Positions 18,994 through 29,855 of a stretch of 64,000 nucleotides of DNA are shown piece by piece. The number at the start of each line of letters is the position of its first letter. Position 1 is the stretch's first letter. A model generated the notes under the pieces. That model was not told the DNA's origin, ran no database searches, and worked only from the letters and a program-made list of their open reading frames with translations. Source of the DNA: Neorhizobium galegae (GTDB taxonomy: Bacteria; Pseudomonadota; Alphaproteobacteria; Rhizobiales; Rhizobiaceae); assembly GCF_021391675.1 (NCBI RefSeq), contig NZ_CP090095.1, forward strand, positions 749,501-813,500, in the 5' to 3' direction. The position numbers and the translations under genes are program-made.

Positions 18994-20433
18994 TCACACG
19001 TTGAGAAGCAGGAATTCCCGCTCCCAGGGGCTGATCACCTGCATGAAGGTCTCGAATTCGCCGCGCTTGACGCCGGCATAGAGGCCGATGAATTCCGAGC
19101 TGAAGACGCCGGCGAGCGCCGGATCGGATTCGAGCAGCGATACGGCTTCGAGCAGGCCGCGGGGCAGTTCGATCGACCCCTCGTTGGCAGTATCCTCGGT
19201 CGGCGGTCCCGGCTCGATCGCGTTCATGATGCCGAGCAGGCCGCAGCCGAGCGAGGCCGCGAGCGCCAGATAGGGATTGGCGTCCGAACTCGGCAGGCGG
19301 TTTTCGACGCGACGGGCATTCGCATCCGAGACTGGCACGCGGAAGGCGGTGGTCCGGTTGTCGTAACCCCAGGCATTGTTGACCGGCGCCGACATGTCGG
19401 GTGTCAGGCGGCGATAGGAGTTCACATAGGGCGCCATCATCGCGAGAGATTTGGGCACATAGGTCTGCATGCCGCCGATGAAGTGGAAAAATTCCTTCGA
19501 GGCGGAGCCGTCCGGGTTCGAGAAGACGTTCTTGCCGGTCTTGATGTCGACCACCGACTGGTGGATGTGCATCGCCGAGCCTGCCTGGCCCTGCATCGGC
19601 TTGGCCATGAATGTCGCGTAGATGCCGTGTTTCAGGGCCGCCTCGCGGATGGTGCGCTTGAACATGAACACCTGGTCGGCGAGTTCGATCGGATCGCCAT
19701 GGCGCAGGTTGATCTCGAGCTGCGCCGGGCCTTCCTCGTGGATCAGCGTATCGATCTCGAGGCCCTGCTTTTCCGAAAAATGGTAGATGTCGTCGATCAG
19801 CTCGTCGAATTCGTTGATGCCTGCGATCGAATAACCCTGGCCGCCGAGGATGGACCGGCCGGATCGGCCTTTCGGCGGGTGCAACGGATAGTCCGGATCA
19901 TCGTTCTTGGCGACGAGGTAAAATTCGATCTCCGGCGCCACGACGGGCTTCCAGCCGCGCTCCTCATAGAGCTTGAGGATGTTCTTCAGCACGTTGCGCG
20001 GCGTATAGGGAACCGCCTTGCCTTCGGTATCGACGATGTCGCAGATCACCTGCGCGGTCGGGTCGGTCTCCCAGGGCACCACCGCCAGGGTCGAAAGATC
20101 CGGCACCAGCTTCAGGTCGCTGTCGCGAGGCTCATAGCGGAACGTGCCGGTTTCTTCGGGATATTCACCGGAAATGGTGTGGCGGTAGAGAGCGGACGGC
20201 AGCGCCAGCGAGGTGTTCGAGGTGAACTTCGAAGAGGGCATCATCTTGCCCCGCGCCACGCCGGCGAGATCGGGCGTGATGCACTCGATATCCTCTATCC
20301 CTCGAGCCCGAAGCCACGCGGCGGCCTCCCGCCAGTCCGCCACCCCTCTGAGCGAAGTGAGCGTCGGCTGGGCAGTTGCGGCTTTTGCCACGGTGCCGGT
20401 TGCGAGGGCGGGAGCGGTTTTTTTGCGCGGCAT
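18994..20433 (-). CDS. puuA: Glutamine synthetase family protein, gamma-glutamylputrescine synthetase-like
   Basis: 479 residues with a 40-residue Ala/Thr-rich N-terminal extension. GS catalytic blocks are present: EIEFYLV, IHEEGPAQLEINLRHGDPI, FMAKPMQGQAGSAMHIHQS and ENRLPSSDANPYLALAASL. The absence of the usual GlnA adenylylation-type C-terminus and the adjacency to a PuuB-like oxidase indicate ligation of glutamate to putrescine rather than ammonia assimilation. It is the first gene of the pair. A complete putrescine uptake system (potFGHI) lies 8 kb away. Confidence 0.8.
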   Translation of the reverse strand: MPRKKTAPALATGTVAKAATAQPTLTSLRGVADWREAAAWLRARGIEDIECITPDLAGVARGKMMPSSKFTSNTSLALPSALYRHTISGEYPEETGTFRYEPRDSDLKLVPDLSTLAVVPWETDPTAQVICDIVDTEGKAVPYTPRNVLKNILKLYEERGWKPVVAPEIEFYLVAKNDDPDYPLHPPKGRSGRSILGGQGYSIAGINEFDELIDDIYHFSEKQGLEIDTLIHEEGPAQLEINLRHGDPIELADQVFMFKRTIREAALKHGIYATFMAKPMQGQAGSAMHIHQSVVDIKTGKNVFSNPDGSASKEFFHFIGGMQTYVPKSLAMMAPYVNSYRRLTPDMSAPVNNAWGYDNRTTAFRVPVSDANARRVENRLPSSDANPYLALAASLGCGLLGIMNAIEPGPPTEDTANEGSIELPRGLLEAVSLLESDPALAGVFSSEFIGLYAGVKRGEFETFMQVISPWEREFLLLNV

Positions 20434-20559
20434 GACACATCGGGGTGAGGTTGATCGGATGTTCCATCATAACCACGGATTGGCGAATGGCGAGGGGGAG
20501 ACGCCATTGACTTTGAGTTGCCGATCGAAAACAGCAGATATCGAAACAAGGAGCAGGCG

Positions 20560-21741
20560 GTGACGCGGAAATTCGATGTAGTGGTTTTGGGCGCCGGCGG
20601 CGCGGGCATGATGTGCGCCATCCGTGCCGGCGGCCGCGGCCGCTCGGTGCTGGTCCTCGATCACGCCAAGTCGCCGGGCGAGAAGATCCGCATTTCCGGC
20701 GGCGGTCGTTGCAATTTCACCAATATCCACGCAAGCGCGAAAAACTATATCTCCGCCAATCCGCATTTCGCCAAGTCGGCGCTCGCCCGGTACACGCCGC
20801 GCGATTTTCTGGACATGGTCGAACGCCATGGTATCGCCTGGCACGAAAAGACGCTCGGCCAGCTCTTCTGCGACGATAGCGCCAAGGACATTATCCGTAT
20901 GCTGCTGTCCGAGATGAAGGCGGCGAACGTGGTGCTCGAACTGCAGAAACAGATCACGTCGATCGAAAAGACGCCCGACGGCTTCCGCGTCGGCACCTCC
21001 GACGGGCCGGTGGAGGCGGGGTCCCTGGTGGTTGCGACCGGCGGCAAATCGATCCCAAAGATGGGCGCCACCGGTTTTGCTTACGACGTCGCCCGGCAAT
21101 TCGGGCTGAAGATCGTCGAGACGCGGCCGGCGCTCGTGCCGCTGACGCTCGATCCGAACCTGCTCGAAAAACTCTCGCCGCTTTCCGGCATCGCGGTGCC
21201 GGCCGAAGTCCGTCACGGCAGGACTGCCTTCCGCGAGGCATTGCTCTTTACGCATCGTGGCTTGAGCGGCCCGTCGATCCTGCAGATTTCCTCCTATTGG
21301 CGGGAAGGCGATGACGTGACGCTGGTTATCGAGCCCGACCTGGATATCGCAGGGATCCTCAAGACGGCCCGCAAGGCCAACGGAAGGCAGGCGGCGCAGA
21401 CGGTACTGGCGGAAGTGTTGCCGAAACGGCTGGCTCAGTTCTTCGTCGAAAACCGCGGCCTGACCGGGCATCTCGCCGATCTTCCCGACAAGGCGGTCGA
21501 GGGGCTGGCCGCCTCGATCCAGACCTGGGCCATCCGGCCGGCCGGCTCCGAAGGATACCGGACAGCTGAGGTGACGCTCGGCGGCATCGACACCTCGGAA
21601 CTGGATTCCAGGACGATGCAGGCAAAGGCGGTCTCCGGCCTTTATTTCATCGGCGAATGCGTGGATGTGACCGGCTGGCTCGGCGGCTACAATTTCCAAT
21701 GGGCCTGGGCTTCGGGCCATGTTTGTGGGGACGCATTGTAG
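20560..21741 (+). CDS. BaiN/HI0933-family FAD-dependent flavoprotein
   Basis: 393 residues from GTG 20560, chosen because AAGGAG lies six bases upstream; TTG 20518 would add 14 residues without such a site. The N-terminal FAD fold is FDVVVLGAGGAGMMCAIRAG, followed by KIRISGGGRCNFTN, and the C-terminal block SGLYFIGECVDVTGWLGGYNFQWAWASG is diagnostic for the HI0933/YhiN family. The molecular function of the family is mostly unknown; some members reduce unsaturated steroids. It is a single gene, divergent from puuA. Confidence 0.85.
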   Translation: MTRKFDVVVLGAGGAGMMCAIRAGGRGRSVLVLDHAKSPGEKIRISGGGRCNFTNIHASAKNYISANPHFAKSALARYTPRDFLDMVERHGIAWHEKTLGQLFCDDSAKDIIRMLLSEMKAANVVLELQKQITSIEKTPDGFRVGTSDGPVEAGSLVVATGGKSIPKMGATGFAYDVARQFGLKIVETRPALVPLTLDPNLLEKLSPLSGIAVPAEVRHGRTAFREALLFTHRGLSGPSILQISSYWREGDDVTLVIEPDLDIAGILKTARKANGRQAAQTVLAEVLPKRLAQFFVENRGLTGHLADLPDKAVEGLAASIQTWAIRPAGSEGYRTAEVTLGGIDTSELDSRTMQAKAVSGLYFIGECVDVTGWLGGYNFQWAWASGHVCGDAL

Positions 21742-21882
21742 TATAGGTTGATTCAGCAGTTGTTAATGTGAGCGCCCCATCCTGCCTTAATGCCAGCCAA
21801 ATCCTGTGGTTTAAGGCGGGCATGCGCTTCCTGCCGGTGGCCGCTGGAGCGCCAGAGCAACTTGCCTTGGAGTGCCGTTTCC

Positions 21883-22020
21883 ATGCAGAGACCCAGCCGT
21901 GCCCGCGCAATCGCAATCGCTAAGGTTCAGGATAACCCGAAGCTCATTCGCCTCCGTTTTCTCGCGATCGCCATCGGTGCAACGGCCGCGCTCCTCGCGC
22001 TTCCGACGCTTTTTTTCTAA
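21883..22020 (+). CDS. Small membrane protein, 45 residues (candidate)
   Basis: The ATG at 21883 has TTGGAG ten bases upstream. The product has a basic N-terminus (QRPSRARAIAIAKVQDNPKLIRLR) and one hydrophobic helix ending ALLALPTLFF, so a positive-inside single-pass membrane protein is predicted. It occupies part of the 490-base interval between the flavoprotein and the chemoreceptor; the rest of that interval shows only AT-rich likely promoter DNA near 22140-22205. I do not recognise a family. Confidence 0.4.
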   Translation: MQRPSRARAIAIAKVQDNPKLIRLRFLAIAIGATAALLALPTLFF

Positions 22021-22231
22021 GAGCTTCCACGCTTCGATCTCATCGCGCGCCTGAACGGCGGCGATCTTTAGTCACGCCCGCGGAGCGCTGGCCTGTTTAT
22101 TTTCGCGCATTCCCGAGCTCAGGCTTGCGTCAGTTTCGCGCATTAATTCACTACATTCAAATTTAGTAAATTTTCACTTTCCCCGACGATACTAGATTTC
22201 AGTACATAGTTTTGCGGGGAAGCTGGCCTAA

Positions 22232-24070
22232 ATGATCAAAATCCTGCCGTCGTCCGTGGTATCGCGGATCGTTCTTCTTTGCCTCTTCATGATCTTTGTT
22301 GCGGTGATAGCGGTAGGTGGCCTCACCTATAACTACCTGCGCGGCGATATCATGGATACGGCGAAGGACGATGCGCGCAAGGCGATCCGCACCATGAGCC
22401 TGCTTTACGATCTGGAATTGGATGGCGCCAAAACCGAGATCCGTGACGGCGTAGTCATCCGTGTCAGTCAGGCCGAGGGTGCGGTGAAGGACCATGACAT
22501 GGTCGATCGCACGGCGTCCGCCATCGGCGGTGTCGCGACCCTGTTCGAAAAGAAGGGCACCGACTATGTCCGGATATCGACCAATGTGAAGACGGAAAAG
22601 GGCGAGCGGGCGGTCGGCACCAAGCTTGCCGCGGAGCACCCGGCGCAGCCGTTCCTGGCGCGGGGGGAAGCTTATTTCGGGCCCGCTGTCTTGTTCGGCA
22701 AGGATTTCATGACGGGGTATTTCCCCATCACCAACGCCTCGAACGGCGTCACCGGCCTGCTTTTCATCGGCATTCCGATGGAAGTCTATTTCGCCCATAT
22801 CGCCACCGCGGGTTATATCGTCATCGGCACCTCGCTTGGCGCTCTTCTCGTCATCGGGATAGCGAGCCTTTTCGCCCTGCGTATGCTGCTACGGCCGCTC
22901 GGCGTGCTGACCGGCACCGTGCATGCGCTGGCCCAAGGCAATGATGCGACCGAAATACCCTATGCCGAACGCCGTAACGAATTCGGCAATATCGCCCGCG
23001 CCCTGGAAGTCTTCCGGGAAGCCGCGCGCGAAAAACAACGGCTGGAAAGCCGCAGCGCCGAGCATCGTGCCGAAACGGAGGCCGAGCGCCGTCGCAACGA
23101 CGCCGAAAAGCAACGTGTCGACCGTGAGATCGACACCGCCGTCAGCGAACTGGGTGCGGCTTTGGCCCGCCTGGCTCAGGGCGACCTGTCGAGCACGATC
23201 GAGACACAATATTCCGGCCGGTTGGAGCAGCTCCGCACCGACTTCAACGGCTCCATCGTCCGGCTGCGGGACACGCTGTCTCATATCCGCGAAAGCACGC
23301 TTTCCATCCAGAAAAGCAGTGCCGACCTCAGCCATTCCTCGACCGAACTGTCGCGCCGTACCGAAACCCAGGCGGCTTCTCTCGAGGAGACGGCTGCCGC
23401 GGTCGACGAGATCACCGCGACGGTCCGTTCTTCGGCCGAGCGCGCCCGCGAGGCGGATCTGGCGGTCGCCGTCACCAAGAAGAGCGCCGACAGCTCCGGC
23501 ACCGTGGTGAGCAACGCGGTCGCTGCCATGGGACGTATCGAAGAGGCTTCCGGCAAGATCGAGCTGATCATCGAGGTCATCGACGACATCGCTTTCCAGA
23601 CCAACCTTCTGGCGCTCAACGCCGGCATCGAGGCAGCCCGTGCCGGTGAGGCCGGCAAGGGATTTGCGGTCGTAGCGCAGGAAGTTCGCGAACTGGCTCA
23701 GCGTTCCGCCGGTGCCGCCAAGGAGATCAAGGATCTGATCACCCAGTCGAGCCGGGAAGTCGGCTCCGGTGCCGGTCTGGTGCAGCAGGCGGGCGAAGTG
23801 CTGGCAGCGATCAGCCAACAGATCACCGGCGTCAGCCAGCATGTGGAAATGATCGCGACGGCCAGCCGCGATCAATCGGCCGCGTTGCAGGACATCAACA
23901 ACTCCGTAAACCGCATGGACCAGATGACCCAGCAGAACGGCGCGATGGTCGGCGAGACGACGGAAGCAAGCAGACGTCTCGCAAGCGAGGCGGATGCCCT
24001 GCTCGAACTGGTAGAGCAGTTCCGCATCGACGCGAGCAGTCGCCGCTCGGGTTATTCCCGCGCTGCGTGA
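22232..24070 (+). CDS. Methyl-accepting chemotaxis protein with periplasmic Cache-type sensor
   Basis: 612 residues. Membrane helix 1 spans about 8-32. A periplasmic sensing domain of about 150 residues (33-185) contains [39 protein letters not shown] and [13 protein letters not shown], as in Cys-containing-free sCache_3 sensors. Helix 2 is about 193-215. HAMP segments and a long coiled coil follow. The signalling hairpin [33 protein letters not shown] lies near residues 450-480. No C-terminal CheR-binding pentapeptide is present. The ligand is unknown; this sensor type often binds small organic acids. Confidence 0.93.
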   Translation: MIKILPSSVVSRIVLLCLFMIFVAVIAVGGLTYNYLRGDIMDTAKDDARKAIRTMSLLYDLELDGAKTEIRDGVVIRVSQAEGAVKDHDMVDRTASAIGGVATLFEKKGTDYVRISTNVKTEKGERAVGTKLAAEHPAQPFLARGEAYFGPAVLFGKDFMTGYFPITNASNGVTGLLFIGIPMEVYFAHIATAGYIVIGTSLGALLVIGIASLFALRMLLRPLGVLTGTVHALAQGNDATEIPYAERRNEFGNIARALEVFREAAREKQRLESRSAEHRAETEAERRRNDAEKQRVDREIDTAVSELGAALARLAQGDLSSTIETQYSGRLEQLRTDFNGSIVRLRDTLSHIRESTLSIQKSSADLSHSSTELSRRTETQAASLEETAAAVDEITATVRSSAERAREADLAVAVTKKSADSSGTVVSNAVAAMGRIEEASGKIELIIEVIDDIAFQTNLLALNAGIEAARAGEAGKGFAVVAQEVRELAQRSAGAAKEIKDLITQSSREVGSGAGLVQQAGEVLAAISQQITGVSQHVEMIATASRDQSAALQDINNSVNRMDQMTQQNGAMVGETTEASRRLASEADALLELVEQFRIDASSRRSGYSRAA

Positions 24071-24082
24071 TATCTGCCGATA

Positions 24083-24406
24083 TCAAAGCGATGAAGAGCC
24101 GGGCACCGCGGAAACCCGGGTGCCACACCGCTCTGGCACTGCCCGGCAATATTGCCTGGTGCGGCAATGGTCGGAGTTCTGGTCATCGCCTGCGCCACCG
24201 GATAGACCGGAACCAATCTCCTGGGCGGCAGCGATGCCGCCCTTTGTCGTCTTGTGTCTATCCGTCACCCGCTGCAGGCTGACGAACCAGCGCGGGTAGG
24301 GATGGGCGTAACGTTCATAGAAATCGTTCTCCGCTGCGATATCGCGACGGATGGGACTTGTTCGGAAGAGGTACGAAAAGGCGGCTGTGACGATGTTCTC
24401 ATACAT
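24083..24406 (-). CDS. Hypothetical protein, 107 residues
   Basis: The start is supported by GGAGG seven bases before ATG 24406. The first 55 residues (FSYLFRTSPIRRDIAAENDFYERYAHPYPRWF) look protein-like, with aromatic and charged residues. The second half is Gly/Ser/Cys rich (GGIAAAQEIGSGLSGGAGDD and later) and may be a frameshifted or non-conserved tail; a shorter original product cannot be excluded. It diverges from the LysR gene and converges with the chemoreceptor. I do not recognise a family. Confidence 0.45.
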   Translation of the reverse strand: MYENIVTAAFSYLFRTSPIRRDIAAENDFYERYAHPYPRWFVSLQRVTDRHKTTKGGIAAAQEIGSGLSGGAGDDQNSDHCRTRQYCRAVPERCGTRVSAVPGSSSL

Positions 24407-24496
24407 CGGAATTCCTCCGTTTGTGGAAATCGTCTCCTCTATTAAACCTCAAAAACTGCTTCTTTTACCGCCGAATTCCCGCTATGTCTTTCACCC

Positions 24497-25360
24497 ATGA
24501 AAAACGTCAACTGGGATGCCTACGAGCTTTTCATGCAGGTTGCCCGGCTTGGCGGGCTGTCCGGTGCTGCCGGCATCACCGGATTGAGCCCCGCCACGAT
24601 CGGCCGACGGATGCTCGATCTGGAAGAGGCCGTCGGGCGTCCGTTGTTTTTACGCAGCCGTACCGGCTATCAGCTGACCGCCGATGGGTCTGCGTTGTTT
24701 GCGCAGATTCTGGAGATGGAGGGCGCCGCCCGCCGCATCGAGAGCTGGAAACGGGAAGGCGCCGGTTCGACGCTGGTGCGGGTCGCCTGCGGCACCTGGC
24801 TTGCCTGGATGTTCACCCGCAATCTCTCGCTTATCCGCACCGAGCGCGACGACTTCCGCCTCGATTTCTATGTCGCCGAACGACGGGCGAGCCTGGCGCA
24901 CCGGGAAAGCGATATCGGCATACGTGCCTTCGAGCCGGAGGAGCCGAACCTTGCTGCAACCAGGCTCGGGGAAGTCGCCTATGCAGCCTATCGCGCCCGC
25001 AACGCCCACCCCTCGGTTGCCGACCGCTGGCTTGCGGTCTCGGAGGAGGACGCGATTTCCGCCTATCTCCGTTGGCCGCATCAGGAACGGGCAGCGCAAG
25101 TGGCGGTCACCGTCAACCGCCCGCGTTCCCTGCGCGATTTGGCGCTGGGCGGGGCCGGAACTGCGGTCCTGCCCTGTTTCGTCGGCGACCAGGACATGCG
25201 GCTGGAGCGGGTTGGCGGGGAGATCGAGAGCCTTCGGCACAACCAGTGGATCGTCATGAACAACGACGATCGCCACCGCCGGGATATCCGCACGGTGGTC
25301 GATCGCATGGTGAAGTTCGCCCGAGGCCACGGCCCGCTATTTGCCGGCCGCCAGCCCTAG
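24497..25360 (+). CDS. LysR-family transcriptional regulator
   Basis: 287 residues. The N-terminal winged helix reads WDAYELFMQVARLGGLSGAAGITGLSPATIGRRMLDLEEAVGRPLFLR (about 6-53), the LysR type with the less common ATIGRRM recognition helix. An effector domain follows, containing ESDIGIRAFEPEE and GGAGTAVLPCFVGDQ. Targets are unknown; it is divergent from the hypothetical gene at 24406, which is a natural candidate, with a 90-base shared promoter interval. Confidence 0.85.
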   Translation: MKNVNWDAYELFMQVARLGGLSGAAGITGLSPATIGRRMLDLEEAVGRPLFLRSRTGYQLTADGSALFAQILEMEGAARRIESWKREGAGSTLVRVACGTWLAWMFTRNLSLIRTERDDFRLDFYVAERRASLAHRESDIGIRAFEPEEPNLAATRLGEVAYAAYRARNAHPSVADRWLAVSEEDAISAYLRWPHQERAAQVAVTVNRPRSLRDLALGGAGTAVLPCFVGDQDMRLERVGGEIESLRHNQWIVMNNDDRHRRDIRTVVDRMVKFARGHGPLFAGRQP

Positions 25361-25372
25361 ACTGTCTTCCTG

Positions 25373-25612
25373 TCACTGCACCCGGTTGGTGACGATGACC
25401 GGGATCATCAGGTCGCCCCAGTGGCCGTCGCCGCCGTGGTGCCGGGCGGAACGGACGAGCTCCACTGAAACCCCGGCCTCGACCGCTTTCATGATCGCAT
25501 GGTTGAGGCGATGCAGGTCGTTGGCGAGCGTGCGGATCGCCGCCTGCTGGTCGGGCGTCATCGCGCTCGACTGCTCTTCTGCGCGTTCCTTGACGTGGGT
25601 CTGGATGTTCAT
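25373..25612 (-). CDS. Small conserved protein downstream of aceA
   Basis: 79 residues, with AGGAGA eight bases before ATG 25612. Charged and helical at the N-terminus (HVKERAEEQSSAMTPDQQAAIRTLANDLHRLNHAIMKAV), with no membrane segment. It starts 32 bases after the aceA stop on the same strand, so it probably belongs to the aceA transcript. The function is not recognised; operon position suggests a link to acetate or glyoxylate metabolism. Confidence 0.6.
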   Translation of the reverse strand: MNIQTHVKERAEEQSSAMTPDQQAAIRTLANDLHRLNHAIMKAVEAGVSVELVRSARHHGGDGHWGDLMIPVIVTNRVQ

Positions 25613-25644
25613 GTCGGTTCTCCTCTTTGTGATAGGGTTCAGGC

Positions 25645-26934
<1,290 letters not shown>

Positions 26935-27063
26935 TGTCATCCTCCTGTGTAAATGGGTCAGCCGCTCGCTGCGGGTTTGATGTGACTATATTTACAGAAT
27001 AGAATGCTGCACTGCCAGAAAAGATGCCGGATTGGTGCCGGCAAAGGGGTTAGGATGTCTTGT

Positions 27064-27135
27064 CTTTCACAAGAAGTTCTGTGAAGATGTCAATTTAGTA
27101 AAAGTGGTCAGCCGGTAATTTTGTAAAAACGGTGA
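27064..27135. promoter_or_regulatory. Candidate ScfR/RamB operator region between aceA and the regulator gene
   Basis: An imperfect palindrome centred on AGAAGTTCT (27064-27086, arms CTTTCACA and TGTGAAG) is followed by two similar direct elements, TTAGTAAAAGTGGTCA (27095-27110) and TTTTGTAAAAACGGTGA (27119-27135). The last overlaps the regulator start region, consistent with autoregulation. RamB sites in actinobacteria are also A/T-rich with a TTTGCAAA core; the match here is only general. Confidence 0.4.
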
Positions 27136-27138
27136 CAA

Positions 27139-28557
27139 ATGGCAGAGCGAAAGATTTTTGCCGGCCCGCGGGTGCGGCGGGTACGATTGGGGCTTGGTCT
27201 CACCCAGACGGCCATGGCCGAGGCGCTCGGCATTTCGCCTTCCTATCTCAATCTCATCGAGCGCAACCAGCGGCCGCTGACCGTCCAGCTCCTCTTGAAG
27301 CTCGCCTCCGTCTACAAGGTCGATCTCGATGCGCTGCAGGGCGAGGGCGGCGGTCTTGCCGGGCGGCTGCGCGAGGTATTTGCCGATCCGTTGTTGGCGG
27401 GTGAAATCCCCGGCGACCAGGAAATCATCGAGGTGGCGGAGGCGGCTCCCAATGCGGCGCTCGGGCTGATGAAGCTCTATCGCGCCTATCGCGAGCAGGC
27501 AGCAAGGCTTTCCGATCTCGCCGAGCTTCTCGCTCGCGAAGGTCACGAAACATCGATTGCCGGCACGCGCCTGCCGATAGACGACGTGCGCGAGACGCTG
27601 GAGCGTCGCCCCAACTTCTTCGCGCGCATCGAGGATGCGGCGGAAACCTTCGCGGCCAGGCTCGGAACCGGCGACGAACTGCCCGGCGCCTTGAAGGCCT
27701 GGGCGAAGAACGAGCACGGCATCGTGGTGCGCACGCTGCCTGTCCATGCCATGCCGAACCTGCGCCGGCGTTACGACCGCCATTCCATGCGGCTGTTTCT
27801 GTCGGAACGGCTTTCTCCTTTCGACCGAACCCGTGAACTCGCCATGGAAGTGGCGCTGCTGGCGCTGGGCCAGGAGATTGCCGCCGAACTCGAAGACCTC
27901 AACCTCTCCACCAACGAGGCGCGGCGCATCGGCCGCTTCGAACTCGCCCGTTATGCCGCCCATGCGCTGATGATGCCCTATGGGGCTTTTCTCGCGGCAG
28001 CCCAGCGCGCCCGATACGATCTCGACGTGTTGCGCTCGCGCTTCGATGTATCGTTCGAGCAGGCCGCCAACCGCCTGACGTCTCTCGCGCGGCCCGGTGC
28101 GCCGGGCATCCCGTTTTTTCTGATGGAACTCGACCACGCCGGCAACGCGATCCGCCGCGCCGGTGCCCAGGGGTTCCCGCAGGCACGGTTCGGCGGGCTC
28201 TGTCCGAAGCTTGGGCTCCATTCCGCCTTCCTCCAGCCGGGTCAGGTCCTCGTCGATCGGGTAGAAATGCCGGATGGCGGGACGTTCCTGACATTGTCGA
28301 GGACGCTCGAAGGCCCGCAGGCGGGGTTCGGCGAGCGGATCCGGCGCACCGCGATCCTTCTCGGCTGCGATCTGTCGAGCGCGGGAGACGCCGTCTATGG
28401 CGAGGCCCTGCCGGGGAGCGCGGCTACGGTACTTGTCGGCACCGCCTGCCGGCTTTGCGAAAGACAGGGTTGCCTTTCCCGTGCCGAGCCGCCGGTCACC
28501 AGGCCGCTCGGTCTGGACGAGATGGTAACCGGCCTCAGCGCCTTCGATTTCCAATGA
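27139..28557 (+). CDS. Short-chain fatty acyl transcriptional regulator, ScfR/RamB type
   Basis: 472 residues. An XRE helix-turn-helix (about 9-65, RRVRLGLGLTQTAMAEALGISPSYLNLIERNQRP) is followed by an IrrE-like/DUF955 region and a C-terminal DUF2083 domain with conserved cysteines (ACRLCERQGCLSRAEPP). This order is that of RamB/ScfR regulators, which respond to short-chain acyl metabolites and control aceA, acs and related genes. It is divergent from aceA, the expected target. The start codon has only a weak ribosome site (ACGGTGAC). Confidence 0.85.
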   Translation: MAERKIFAGPRVRRVRLGLGLTQTAMAEALGISPSYLNLIERNQRPLTVQLLLKLASVYKVDLDALQGEGGGLAGRLREVFADPLLAGEIPGDQEIIEVAEAAPNAALGLMKLYRAYREQAARLSDLAELLAREGHETSIAGTRLPIDDVRETLERRPNFFARIEDAAETFAARLGTGDELPGALKAWAKNEHGIVVRTLPVHAMPNLRRRYDRHSMRLFLSERLSPFDRTRELAMEVALLALGQEIAAELEDLNLSTNEARRIGRFELARYAAHALMMPYGAFLAAAQRARYDLDVLRSRFDVSFEQAANRLTSLARPGAPGIPFFLMELDHAGNAIRRAGAQGFPQARFGGLCPKLGLHSAFLQPGQVLVDRVEMPDGGTFLTLSRTLEGPQAGFGERIRRTAILLGCDLSSAGDAVYGEALPGSAATVLVGTACRLCERQGCLSRAEPPVTRPLGLDEMVTGLSAFDFQ

Positions 28558-28680
28558 GTTTTGCGGCGGCGCACATTCCCCCTTGTGGGGTGTAAAATTA
28601 CTTTTTACTCTCGCGAAAAATATAAGGGAATTGGGCGTGATTTTGACGATTGCGCAGAAAAAACTGGAACAGGAGAGATC

Positions 28681-29778
28681 ATGAAAAGTCATTTGCTCAG
28701 TCTTGCCGCTGCAGTTGCTGCCACGGCCTTCGCCGCGACGGCTGCCTTGGCCCAGGAGCGCGAAGTTCGCGTCTACAACTGGTCGGACTATATCGATGAG
28801 TCGATCCTGGTCGATTTCACCAAGGAGACCGGCATCAAGGTCATCTACGACGTGTTCGACAGCAACGAGATGCTGGAGACCAAGCTTCTCGCCGGCGGCT
28901 CCGGTTATGATGTCGTCGTTCCGACCGGCCCGTTCCTCGCCCGCCAGATCCAGGCCAAGGTTTTCCAGAAGCTCGACAAGTCGAAGCTGCCGAACCTCTC
29001 CAACGTGTGGCCGCTGGTTTCCGAGCGTCTGTCGAAATACGATCCCGGCAATCAATATGCCGTCAACTACATGTGGGGCACGACCGGCATCGGTTATAAC
29101 GTCGACAAGGTGAAGGCGGCACTCGGCAATGTTCCCATCGACAGCTGGAATGTTCTCTTCAAGCCGGAAAATGCTGCCAAGCTGAAGTCCTGCGGCATCA
29201 ACATCCTCGATGCATCCGACGAGACCTTCGCAATCGCGCTGAACTATCTCGGCAAGAATCCTGACAGCAAGGACACCAAGGACCTCGAAGCCGGCGGCGC
29301 CGTCTACGCGAAAATTCGCAAGTCGGTGAAGACCTTCAATTCGTCCGCCTATATCGATGAGCTCGCCAATGGCGACAGCTGCATCACCATCGGCTGGTCG
29401 GGCGACGTGCTGCAGGCCAAGACCCGCGCCGAGGAAGCCAAGAACGGCGTCAACATCGAATTCATCATTCCCAAGGAAGGCACCTATATGTGGTTCGACA
29501 ACCTCGCGATCCCGGCGGACGCGAAGCATGTCGCCGAAGCGCATGCCTTCATCAACTACCTGATGAAACCGGAAGTCATCGCCAAGGCTTCGAACTTCGT
29601 TCAATACGCCAACGGCAACCTGGCTTCGCAGAAGTTCATCGACAAGGAAGTCCTGGAAAATCCTTCCGTCTATCCGCCGGAAGACGTGGTCAAGAAACTC
29701 TTCATCATTTCGCCATACGGGCCGCGCGAGCAGCGGGTCCTGAACCGGGTCTGGACGCAGATCAAGACCGGTAGCTGA
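28681..29778 (+). CDS. potF: Putrescine ABC transporter, periplasmic binding protein
   Basis: 365 residues from ATG 28681 (CAGGAGAG upstream); the open frame further upstream lacks a site. The Sec signal ends near ALA-QE (24/25). The mature start EVRVYNWSDYIDESILVDFTKETGIKVIYDVFDSNE is the PotD/PotF signature, and VVVPTGPFLARQIQ and NYMWGTTGIGYNVDKV follow. It captures putrescine, or a related polyamine, for PotGHI. First gene of potFGHI. The 77-base gap to potG has a GC-rich repeat (GGGGCAGGCGG/CGTCTGCCCC, 29787-29811) that may form an intercistronic hairpin. Confidence 0.9.
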   Translation: MKSHLLSLAAAVAATAFAATAALAQEREVRVYNWSDYIDESILVDFTKETGIKVIYDVFDSNEMLETKLLAGGSGYDVVVPTGPFLARQIQAKVFQKLDKSKLPNLSNVWPLVSERLSKYDPGNQYAVNYMWGTTGIGYNVDKVKAALGNVPIDSWNVLFKPENAAKLKSCGINILDASDETFAIALNYLGKNPDSKDTKDLEAGGAVYAKIRKSVKTFNSSAYIDELANGDSCITIGWSGDVLQAKTRAEEAKNGVNIEFIIPKEGTYMWFDNLAIPADAKHVAEAHAFINYLMKPEVIAKASNFVQYANGNLASQKFIDKEVLENPSVYPPEDVVKKLFIISPYGPREQRVLNRVWTQIKTGS

Positions 29779-29855
29779 TCAAGGGCGGGGCAGGCGGAAA
29801 CGTCTGCCCCGATTACTTTTGGGGCAGCCGCCATCGGGCGAAATGGGGTAAGGGC

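Noticed and set aside
24101..24175. Dense small inverted repeats such as GGCAATATTGCC
   Set aside because: They lie in the 3' end of the 24083-24406 gene; no U-run or repeated family copy elsewhere, so neither terminator nor REP element can be claimed.
27067..29604. An 845-codon open frame on the minus strand
   Set aside because: It is antisense to the ScfR/RamB-type and potF genes, whose domains are unmistakable; the frame is a by-product of high GC codon use and its translation shows no recognisable motif.
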